Shown here piece by piece: positions 1-6,312 of a stretch of 7,094 bases of DNA. A program made the translations under genes and the position numbers. Location of the stretch: positions 1 to 7,094 of the forward strand of contig JAEUKU010000095.1 of the NCBI GenBank assembly GCA_016794075.1, in the 5' to 3' direction. Origin of the DNA: Rhodospirillaceae bacterium. Its GTDB lineage: Bacteria; Pseudomonadota; Alphaproteobacteria; Dongiales; Dongiaceae. The stretch's first letter is position 1. The number at the start of each line of letters is the position of its first letter. A model generated the notes under the pieces. It had not been told where the DNA came from. It did no database searches and was given only the letters and a program-made list of their open reading frames with translations.

Positions 1-345
1 ATTGAGCGCGTTGATCACCATCTTGCGATCGACCGGCCCGGTGATCTCGATGCGGCGGTCGAGCAGGTCCTTGGGCAGCGGCGCCACCTTCCAGTCGCCG
101 GAGCGAACTGAAGCGGTTTCTTTCAGGAAATTCGGCTTCTCGCCCGCATCGAGCCGCGTCTGCCGCGCGCGCCGCGCCTCCAGCAGGCGCAACCGCTCCG
201 GTGCGAATTTGCGCTCCAGCTCGACCAGGAAGGCGAGCGCCGCGTCGCTCAGCACCGCGCCGAGCGCGGGGTCCGGCAGGGCCGCCACTTCGACGCCGGC
301 GCCGCGTTGCTCAAATTTCAGACCGCTTCCGCTCTTCGCCGTCAA
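1..345 (-). CDS. aceB: Malate synthase A, N-terminal part (cut by window start)
   Basis: Malate synthase condenses glyoxylate with acetyl-CoA to give malate and CoA in the cytoplasm. The visible 115 residues match the N-terminal region of malate synthase A: a segment like SVRSGDWKVAPLPKDLLDRR at about 79-98 is followed by IEITGPVDRKMVINALN at 99-115, the conserved stretch just before the catalytic TIM barrel. The reading frame was translated by hand from the reverse strand. The start is taken as TTG at 345 because GAGGAG sits 7 bases upstream and no ATG lies nearby in frame. The gene follows allA by 11 bases and its ribosome-binding site overlaps the allA stop, so it is very likely the fourth gene of the ureide operon, consuming the glyoxylate that AllA releases. 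The catalytic domain lies outside the window, so integrity of the gene is unknown. Family call is firm; the TTG start is inferred. Confidence 0.9.
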   Translation of the reverse strand, partial: MTAKSGSGLKFEQRGAGVEVAALPDPALGAVLSDAALAFLVELERKFAPERLRLLEARRARQTRLDAGEKPNFLKETASVRSGDWKVAPLPKDLLDRRIEITGPVDRKMVINALN

Positions 346-352
346 TGCACCG

Positions 353-358
353 CTCCTC
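353..358 (-). promoter_or_regulatory. Ribosome-binding site of aceB
   Basis: GAGGAG on the minus strand lies 7 bases ahead of the TTG at 345 and overlaps the allA stop codon. It is the main reason for choosing the TTG start. The nearby GTG is out of frame and runs straight into a stop. Confidence 0.65.
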
Positions 359-863
359 AATCCTGCTCGCCGATCCAGATCTCAACCGTCTTGAATTCCA
401 CCTCGTCGCAATTCTCGCCCTCGCCGCGCCGGTCCACGACCAGGAAATCCGTGCTCTGATCGAGCGCGATCAGCGGGTGATGCCAGACGCCGCGATGATA
501 GTTGACGCCCTGTCCGGCCACGGTGCGGAAGGCGGTCACGTCCTCCGGCTTCGGGGCATGGCCGGGCGGCGCGACGACGACCAGGAAGGGGCGCGGGGCG
601 AGCGGCATGAAGAACTGGCTGCTCATCGGATGGCGCTCCATCAGCTTGATCCGGAGCGGCAGCGGCCGCGGCTCGGCGCGCACGATGCCGAGACTGAACC
701 GCCCGCCCTGCTCGCCCACGTCGAGCCGCGCCAGGTCGGAATAGCGCTCGGCCCAGCCCTGGTTGATGGTGTGATGCGGGCTGCCCGCCACCTGGACCAC
801 GTCGCCGTAATACTGGAAGGCCTCGCGGGTGAGCGGCCGGATCGGAACCTGGAAATGCGACAT
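357..863 (-). CDS. allA: Ureidoglycolate lyase
   Basis: This 168-residue protein is a ureidoglycolate lyase (EC 4.3.2.3), which splits (S)-ureidoglycolate into glyoxylate and urea, the last step of ureide breakdown. It has the usual family length of about 160-170 residues and the cupin-like family motifs: GDVVQ near 20-24, ERHPMSSQFFMPL at 76-88, and NYHRGVWHHPLIAL at 121-134, a conserved histidine-rich segment. The start is the ATG at 863, with AAGGG a few bases upstream. A longer in-frame version starting at 965 would run into the allantoicase gene and is not supported by the family's N-terminus. It lies 10 bases after the alc stop, between the genes that make its substrate and use its product. 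No truncation or frameshift is seen. Confidence 0.95.
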   Translation of the reverse strand: MSHFQVPIRPLTREAFQYYGDVVQVAGSPHHTINQGWAERYSDLARLDVGEQGGRFSLGIVRAEPRPLPLRIKLMERHPMSSQFFMPLAPRPFLVVVAPPGHAPKPEDVTAFRTVAGQGVNYHRGVWHHPLIALDQSTDFLVVDRRGEGENCDEVEFKTVEIWIGEQD

Positions 864-873
864 GCGTGTGCCC

Positions 874-1875
874 TTAAGCCAATTCGCCGAACAGCCGCAG
901 CCGGCTGACCCCGCCATCGGGGATGATGTTGAAGCGGATATGGGTGACGGGCCCCAGATCGGCAATCTCCCTCTGGAAATGATGCGGCCGGTCCATCTCC
1001 AGCTTCTGCTCCGGCAGCAGGACGCGCCAGAACATGGATTGCGTCACCAGCGAGTCTTCCGTGCCGCCCGTCACCTCGGCGGCGAGGATCGAGCAGCGGT
1101 CGGGGAAATTACCCTTGAAATGCGCCGTGTCGACTTCAACCTTGCGGATCCGGCCGCGATGGCCGAGGGCCAGGATCGCCCAGTCGTTGCCCGGTTCGCG
1201 GCGGCGCCGCGTCTCCCAGCCGTCGCCCATGTTCACGCCGCGGCCGGGATAAAGCATCTGCATGGGCGAGCCGTAATGCTGGTCGCTGCAGCCGACGGCG
1301 CGTCCGCCATGCACAACCGCGGCGAGGTCGATGAGCTCCTTGCGGTCGAACGTGTCCCAGTCCACCGCGACGCGGCCATAGACGCGCAGCCGGGCCACGC
1401 CGCCATCTGGAAAGATGTTGAGGCGCAGATGGGTCCAGATCCGTTCGTCGCCGACCGCGATGAAATGATGCGCGTTGCCCTGAAGCGTGGTGGCCGGCAC
1501 GATCTCGCGCCATTCCGTTCCGGCGCTCGGCTCGCCTTCGACCCGGCAGGCGTCGATGGACGCGGCGGGCGGGAAATTGCCGGTGAAATGGCTGGTGTCG
1601 ATGTCGATTCCCTGGATCACGCCGGGCAGGCCCAGCCGCACCACGCAGCAATCGTGGCCCTCGCCACGCTTGCGCCGCGATTCCCAGCCGTCCATCCATT
1701 TGCCGTGCTCGTCGTATTTGCCGGGGATGAACACCGCCGGCTCGGGATTGAGCAGCCGCTCCTTGGGCGCGAAAAAATCATCGGTGGCGAAGATCGCCTC
1801 CGCCCCCAGCCGCGGGTCGGCCAGGTTGACCAAGTTGTTGCCGAAGGGAGTCTGCGGCTGTTCGGCTGTGATCAT
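874..1875 (-). CDS. alc: Allantoicase
   Basis: Allantoicase (EC 3.5.3.4) hydrolyses allantoate to (S)-ureidoglycolate and urea. The 333-residue protein shows the duplicated architecture of the family. Repeat one has DGWESRRKR at 62-70, DTSHFTGNFP at 93-102 and LNIFPDGGVARLRVYG at 152-167. Repeat two has DGWETRRRR at 218-226, DTAHFKGNFP at 249-258 and FNIIPDGGVSRLRLFG at 315-330. Length is normal for a bacterial allantoicase. The ATG at 1875 overlaps the puuE stop by four bases (ATGA), which points to translational coupling with the upstream allantoinase. The frame stays open upstream as far as 2547, but that part is a shadow of puuE. Identification is firm from the two repeats and the neighbouring pathway genes. 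Confidence 0.96.
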   Translation of the reverse strand: MITAEQPQTPFGNNLVNLADPRLGAEAIFATDDFFAPKERLLNPEPAVFIPGKYDEHGKWMDGWESRRKRGEGHDCCVVRLGLPGVIQGIDIDTSHFTGNFPPAASIDACRVEGEPSAGTEWREIVPATTLQGNAHHFIAVGDERIWTHLRLNIFPDGGVARLRVYGRVAVDWDTFDRKELIDLAAVVHGGRAVGCSDQHYGSPMQMLYPGRGVNMGDGWETRRRREPGNDWAILALGHRGRIRKVEVDTAHFKGNFPDRCSILAAEVTGGTEDSLVTQSMFWRVLLPEQKLEMDRPHHFQREIADLGPVTHIRFNIIPDGGVSRLRLFGELA

Positions 1876-2792
1876 GATTGCACCTCGGGCTGATAGGGAT
1901 GCCGGGCGTGCCAGTGGCGCGCGATGTCGACGCGGCGGCAGACCCAGGCCTTGTCGTGAAGCAGCACGTAATCGAGGAAGCGCTTCAGCGCGGTGAAGCG
2001 GCCGGGCCGGCCGACCAGCCGGCAATGCAGACCAACCGACATCATCTTCGGTCGCTCGGCGCCCTCCTCGTAGAGGGTGTCGAAGGCGTCCTTCAGATAG
2101 GCGTAGAACTGCTCGCCGGAATTGAAGCCCTGGGCGGAGGCGAAGCGCATGTCGTTGGCATCGAGCGTGTAGGGCACGATCAGATGCGGGCCTTTGACCA
2201 TGCGGCTCCAGAACGGCAAATCGTCCGAGTAGTCGTCGGCGTCGTAGAGGAAGCCGCCATACTCGGCGACCAGCGCCCGCGTGTTCTCCGATGTGCGGCC
2301 GGTGTACCAACCGAGCGGCCGCGCGCCGCAGAGCCGGGTGAGGATTTCCATCGCCTCGGCCATGTGAGCGCGCTCGGTCTCGACCGGCACGCCGTGATAG
2401 TTGATCCAGCGCAGGCCGTGGCTGGCGATCTCGTGCCCGTCCTGCAAGGCGCGCTCGATCGCCGCCGGGTTGCGCGCAGCCGCCATGGCCACGGCGAAAA
2501 CGGTCAGCGGCGCGCCGCGCGACTTGAACAAATCGAGCAGCCGCCACACCCCCGCGCGCGACCCGTATTCATAGATCGATTCCATCGACATGTGCCGCGC
2601 GCCCGTGAACGGCTGCGCGCCGATGATCTCGCCGAGGAAGGTTTCCGAGGCCGCATCGCCATGCAGCACGCAATTCTCACCGCCCTCCTCGTAGTTGAGG
2701 ACGAATTGCACCGCCACCCGCGCCCCGCCCGGCCAATCGGCCCGCGGCGGCGTCGCGCCATAGCCCAGAAGATCGCGCGGATAGGTCTGCAC
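1872..2792 (-). CDS. puuE: Allantoinase PuuE (polysaccharide deacetylase-like)
   Basis: PuuE hydrolyses allantoin to allantoate (EC 3.5.2.5). It belongs to the NodB/polysaccharide-deacetylase fold and is unrelated to the zinc amidohydrolase AllB; the Pseudomonas fluorescens enzyme of this type has been described as metal-independent. Family hallmarks are YPRDLLGYG near 4-12, FVLNYEEGGENCVLHGD at 30-46, RHMSMESIYEYGSRAGVWR at 66-84, HEIASHGLRWINYHG at 120-134, GWYTGRTSENTR at 161-172 and LHCRLVGRPGR at 255-265. From the GTG at 2792 it is 306 residues, close to the roughly 308 of known PuuE. That GTG has GGGGAG six bases upstream, and the family N-terminus begins there; the ATG at 2822 has no such site. 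It is the first gene of the operon and overlaps alc by four bases. No urate oxidase or OHCU decarboxylase gene is visible here, so allantoin is either imported or made by genes elsewhere. Confidence 0.95.
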   Translation of the reverse strand: MQTYPRDLLGYGATPPRADWPGGARVAVQFVLNYEEGGENCVLHGDAASETFLGEIIGAQPFTGARHMSMESIYEYGSRAGVWRLLDLFKSRGAPLTVFAVAMAAARNPAAIERALQDGHEIASHGLRWINYHGVPVETERAHMAEAMEILTRLCGARPLGWYTGRTSENTRALVAEYGGFLYDADDYSDDLPFWSRMVKGPHLIVPYTLDANDMRFASAQGFNSGEQFYAYLKDAFDTLYEEGAERPKMMSVGLHCRLVGRPGRFTALKRFLDYVLLHDKAWVCRRVDIARHWHARHPYQPEVQS

Positions 2793-2798
2793 CGATGC

Positions 2799-2804
2799 TC
2801 CCCT
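2799..2804 (-). promoter_or_regulatory. Ribosome-binding site of puuE
   Basis: GGGGAG on the minus strand lies 6 bases before the GTG at 2792. It decides the GTG start over the ATG at 2822, which lacks a purine-rich site at a suitable distance. Confidence 0.65.
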
Positions 2805-2811
2805 TTCGGTC

Positions 2812-2840
2812 TTTCTACTCATTCCAGCACGCCTTGTCAG
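2812..2840 (-). promoter_or_regulatory. Candidate promoter of the ureide operon
   Basis: On the minus strand CTGACA (2835-2840) and TAGAAA (2812-2817) are separated by 17 bases, a sigma70-like arrangement. The -10 matches only four of six consensus bases and lacks the final T. It would give a very short leader ahead of the puuE ribosome-binding site. This is a pattern match only. Confidence 0.3.
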
Positions 2841-2873
2841 GTCTCGGCCGTCGTGGGGTTCCGCGGCCCAGAC
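2841..2873. promoter_or_regulatory. Imperfect inverted repeat in the divergent promoter region
   Basis: GTCTCGGCCG (2841-2850) and CGGCCCAGAC (2864-2873) are inverted copies with one mismatch in ten, 13 bases apart. The left arm abuts the candidate -35 of the ureide operon. A regulator site between the divergent genes is possible, but such a repeat can occur by chance in GC-rich DNA. Confidence 0.25.
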
Positions 2874-2886
2874 TTCCGCCAATTCT

Positions 2887-2915
2887 TTGAAACTGCCTTA
2901 AAGCGCGGTTATGAA
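2887..2915 (+). promoter_or_regulatory. Candidate promoter of the pseudouridine synthase gene
   Basis: TTGAAA (2887-2892) and TATGAA (2910-2915) are 17 bases apart. If used, transcription would start close to the ATG at 2921, giving a leaderless or nearly leaderless mRNA. Weak pattern evidence only. Confidence 0.3.
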
Positions 2916-2920
2916 GGGGC

Positions 2921-3631
2921 ATGTCGAAGGTAAAATTCCCGCCACCGCTGTCCGAGGCCGAGATCCAGGCGCGCCTGCTCTACCGCGACGGCCTGATCCT
3001 GGTCCTCGACAAGCCGGCCGGGCTGCCGGTCCATGCCGGGCCGGGCGGCGGGCCGAACCTGGAGCAATGTTTCGATTGGTTGCGCTTCGGCTTGCCGGCG
3101 CCGCCAGCCCTCGCCCACCGGCTCGACCGCGACACCTCCGGCTGCCTGGTCCTGGGGCGCCACCGCAAGGCGCTGTCCAAGCTCGGCAGGCTGTTCCAGG
3201 CCGGCCAAATCGACAAGACCTATTGGGCGGTCGTGGTCGGCGCGCCGCCGGCGACCGAGGGCCGGATCGAGGCGCCGCTCCTGAAGACCACGCGCAAGGA
3301 CGGCGGCTGGCGCATGATCGTCGATCCCAAGGGCCAGAAGGCCGCCACGCAATACCGTGTGCTGGGGTCCGGCGACGGCCTCACCTGGCTGGAGCTGAAG
3401 CCGGAGACCGGCCGCACCCACCAGGTGCGCGTCCACTGCGCCGAGCTCGGCTGCCCGATCCTGGGCGAGCCGATGTATGGCGAGCTCGCGCCGGAGCAGC
3501 GCAAACAGCCGCTGCATCTGCACGCGCGGGGCGTCGTCATTCCGCTGTCGAAGAACAAGCCGCCGGTCGCGGTGACAGCCGAGCCGCCAGAACACATGCG
3601 CACGGCGCTCGCCCGCTGCGGCTGGCATTGA
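2921..3631 (+). CDS. RluA-family RNA pseudouridine synthase
   Basis: The protein is a 236-residue RluA-type pseudouridine synthase, which isomerises uridine to pseudouridine in rRNA or tRNA. It carries LDKPAGLPVH at 29-38, the catalytic motif HRLDRDTSG at 66-74 (nucleophilic Asp69), KTYWAVV at 99-105, GRTHQVRVH at 164-172 and LHLHA at 198-202. There is no N-terminal S4 RNA-binding domain, as in the short RluA-like members. The exact target position cannot be read from the sequence, so no gene symbol is given. ATG 2921 is the first ATG after an in-frame stop at 2912-2914. A purine-rich AAGGGG ends only one base before it, which is unusually close. The gene appears to be transcribed alone, divergent from the ureide operon, with no clear functional link to either neighbouring operon. 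Confidence 0.93.
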   Translation: MSKVKFPPPLSEAEIQARLLYRDGLILVLDKPAGLPVHAGPGGGPNLEQCFDWLRFGLPAPPALAHRLDRDTSGCLVLGRHRKALSKLGRLFQAGQIDKTYWAVVVGAPPATEGRIEAPLLKTTRKDGGWRMIVDPKGQKAATQYRVLGSGDGLTWLELKPETGRTHQVRVHCAELGCPILGEPMYGELAPEQRKQPLHLHARGVVIPLSKNKPPVAVTAEPPEHMRTALARCGWH

Positions 3632-3659
3632 GGTGAATCACCGCGCCTCGTGCTGCGAC

Positions 3660-3681
3660 GCAATGACAAGCTTGTCATTGC
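3660..3681. promoter_or_regulatory. Perfect 22-base palindrome
   Basis: The half GCAATGACAAG is followed directly by its exact reverse complement, centred between 3670 and 3671. It begins 28 bases after the pseudouridine synthase stop. As RNA it could form a 9-bp stem with a four-base loop, but no T-run follows, so an intrinsic terminator is not well supported. A dimeric regulator's operator is the alternative. A single copy of the TGACAA core also occurs at 3803-3808, just after the candidate transporter promoter. Confidence 0.5.
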
Positions 3682-3718
3682 ACATTTATGAGGCAGCGAG
3701 CTGCATCGCGCAGAAAAA

Positions 3719-3769
3719 TTCGCCGCGAAGCGCCGATGATTGCCGATCATTGATCGCGATCGCGGCGAA
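3719..3769. repeat. Interrupted inverted repeat
   Basis: TTCGCCGCGA (3719-3728) and TCGCGGCGAA (3760-3769) are exact inverted copies of ten bases separated by 31 bases. The right arm lies just upstream of the candidate -35. It could bring two regulator sites together or form a cruciform or stem; the function is unknown. Confidence 0.35.
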
Positions 3770-3773
3770 ATTG

Positions 3774-3801
3774 TTGCGTCGGCAGAGCGTCGCCATATAG
3801 T
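3774..3801 (+). promoter_or_regulatory. Candidate promoter of the ABC transporter operon
   Basis: TTGCGT (3774-3779) and TATAGT (3796-3801) are 16 bases apart, giving a plausible sigma70-type promoter about 50 bases ahead of the ATPase start. The -10 is a good match; the -35 is partial. Confidence 0.4.
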
Positions 3802-3851
3802 CTGACAAATAAGCGCTCCGCAGAGAGCCGAGACGGGAGGATTTCCACCGG

Positions 3852-4919
<1,068 letters not shown>

Positions 4920-4934
4920 GAAACCGAAGCATAT

Positions 4935-4941
4935 GGAGGAG
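4935..4941 (+). promoter_or_regulatory. Strong ribosome-binding site of the binding-protein gene
   Basis: GGAGGAG lies 5 bases before the ATG at 4947. It is the strongest site in this operon, fitting the high expression usually needed for a solute-binding protein. Confidence 0.7.
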
Positions 4942-4946
4942 CGACC

Positions 4947-6260
4947 ATGAAGTTTACCAGACGCGACGTGATCAAGACCACCGCCGGCCTCGCCGCTGGC
5001 GCCATGGCCCCGGCTCTGATCGGCCGCCGCCCGGCCGCCGCCGCGGACCTCACCTACAAGCCGGAAGAAGGCGCCAGCCTGCGCCTGCTGCGCTGGTCGC
5101 CCTTCGTGAAGGGCGACGAGGAATCCTGGCTCGCCAACACCCAGAAATTCACAGAGGCGACCGGCATCGAGGTCCGCGTCGACAAGGAGAGCTGGGAGGA
5201 TATCCGCCCGAAGGCCGCCGTCGCCGCCAATGTCGGCTCCGGCCCCGATCTCATGCTGGTCTGGTTCGACGATCCGCACCAGTATCCGGACAAGCTGCTC
5301 GACGTGACCGAGCTCGCCGATTATCTCGGCAACAAGTATGGCGGCTGGTACCAGGGGCCGAAGGACTATGCCACGCGCGAGGGCAAGTTCGTCGGCCTGC
5401 CGCTCGCCACCATCGGCAACGCCATCGTCTATCGCGAGAGCTGGGTGAAGGAAGCCGGCTGGTCGCAATTCCCCACCAAGACCGACGATTTCCTGGAGCT
5501 GTGCAAGGCGCTGCAGAAGACCGGCCATCCGGTCGGCTTCACCCACGGCCACGGCGTCGGCGACGGCAATAACTACGCCCATTGGCTGCTGTGGAGCCAT
5601 GGCGGCAAGATGGTCGACGAGAACGGCAACGTCACCATCAACAGCCCGGAGACGATGAAGGCCATCGAATACGCGATGGAGCTCTACAAGACCTTCATCC
5701 CGGGCACCGAGGGCTGGCTCGACGTCAACAACAACCGCGCCTACCTGGCCGGCGAGTTGTCGGTCATCGCCAACGGCATCTCGGCCTACTACACCGCGCG
5801 CAACGATCCGAAGCTGCAGGACATCGCCAACGACACCCGCACCATCAACCTGCCGATCGGGCCGGTCGGCCAGTCGGTGGAGCTGTTCCAGGTGACCAGC
5901 GCCGTCATCTTCAAATACACCAAGTTCCCGAACGCGGCGCGCGAATACCTGCGCTTCATGTTCGAGGAGGCGCAGATGGGCGACTGGATCACGAAGTCCG
6001 CCGGCTATTGCTGCCAGACGCTGAAATCCTATGCCAGCAACCCGATCTGGACGGCGGACCCGAACAACGCCCCCTATGCCAAAGTGTCCGAGACCCTGCG
6101 GCCGAACGGCTATGCCGGGCCGCTGGGCTATGCCTCGGCGGCGGTGATGGCGGATTACGTCCTCGTCGACATGTTCGCCGAGGCGGTGACCGGCCAGTTC
6201 ACCCCGCAGGAAGCCATGGAACGCGCCGAGAAGCGCGCCAACCGCTACTACCGCGTCTGA
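4947..6260 (+). CDS. ABC transporter solute-binding protein, family 1, Tat-type signal
   Basis: The 437-residue protein is a periplasmic family 1 extracellular solute-binding protein (UgpB/MalE-like), which captures the solute and delivers it to the permease. The N-terminus MKFTRRDVIK, followed by an Ala/Gly-rich hydrophobic stretch and an AAA-AD junction near residues 31-34, looks like a twin-arginine signal peptide. The mature part has the family pattern: GSGPDLMLVW at 97-106, FVGLPLATIGNAIVYRESWVKEAGW at 148-172 (recalling the family's GLP...YN..F..AG segment) and many Trp/Tyr residues suited to stacking on sugar rings. The start is fixed by a strong ribosome-binding site. It is followed by a stable hairpin and the permease gene. 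Two adjacent cysteines (YCC near 352-354 by my count) are notable. Ligand unknown; sugar or polyol is the family expectation. Confidence 0.92.
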   Translation: MKFTRRDVIKTTAGLAAGAMAPALIGRRPAAAADLTYKPEEGASLRLLRWSPFVKGDEESWLANTQKFTEATGIEVRVDKESWEDIRPKAAVAANVGSGPDLMLVWFDDPHQYPDKLLDVTELADYLGNKYGGWYQGPKDYATREGKFVGLPLATIGNAIVYRESWVKEAGWSQFPTKTDDFLELCKALQKTGHPVGFTHGHGVGDGNNYAHWLLWSHGGKMVDENGNVTINSPETMKAIEYAMELYKTFIPGTEGWLDVNNNRAYLAGELSVIANGISAYYTARNDPKLQDIANDTRTINLPIGPVGQSVELFQVTSAVIFKYTKFPNAAREYLRFMFEEAQMGDWITKSAGYCCQTLKSYASNPIWTADPNNAPYAKVSETLRPNGYAGPLGYASAAVMADYVLVDMFAEAVTGQFTPQEAMERAEKRANRYYRV

Positions 6261-6267
6261 GCAAGCA

Positions 6268-6296
6268 CGGGGCCGGCGGGTTCTCCGCCGGCCCCG
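6268..6296 (+). promoter_or_regulatory. GC-rich hairpin between binding-protein and permease genes
   Basis: CGGGGCCGGCGG (6268-6279) and CCGCCGGCCCCG (6285-6296) form a perfect 12-bp stem with a five-base loop GTTCT, eight bases after the binding-protein stop. No T-run follows, so it is more likely an mRNA 3'-end stabiliser or a partial processing/attenuation point than a full terminator. Such elements commonly let a binding protein be made in excess of its permeases. Confidence 0.75.
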
Positions 6297-6312
6297 GTAT
6301 TCCGGCGTTCAA

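Larger units (their letters stand above)
3632..3851. other. Intergenic region before the ABC transporter operon
   Basis: These 220 bases are more AT-rich than their surroundings and hold no credible gene. They contain the 22-base palindrome, a longer interrupted inverted repeat, a small perfect palindrome GATCGCGATC at 3752-3761, and a candidate promoter, so they probably hold the control region of the transporter operon. Confidence 0.7.

Noticed and set aside
829..1893. Plus-strand open frame of 354 codons opposite allantoicase
   Set aside because: It is a shadow of alc, which has two full family repeats on the other strand; the product is low-complexity and His/Ala/Asp-rich.
874..2547. 557-codon extended version of allantoicase, possibly a fusion
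   Set aside because: The extra N-terminal part is the puuE sequence read out of frame; the family N-terminus matches the ATG at 1875.
1878..2933. Plus-strand open frame of 351 codons opposite puuE
   Set aside because: It is a shadow of the well-supported allantoinase gene and has no recognisable domain.
2911..3636. Alternative ATG at 2911 for the pseudouridine synthase
   Set aside because: It is in a different frame and gives an Ala/Arg/Pro-rich product, while the 2921 frame carries the full RluA motif set.
3660..3681. The 22-base palindrome as a rho-independent terminator
   Set aside because: It is not GC-rich for this genome and is not followed by a run of T; kept only as a palindrome of unknown role.
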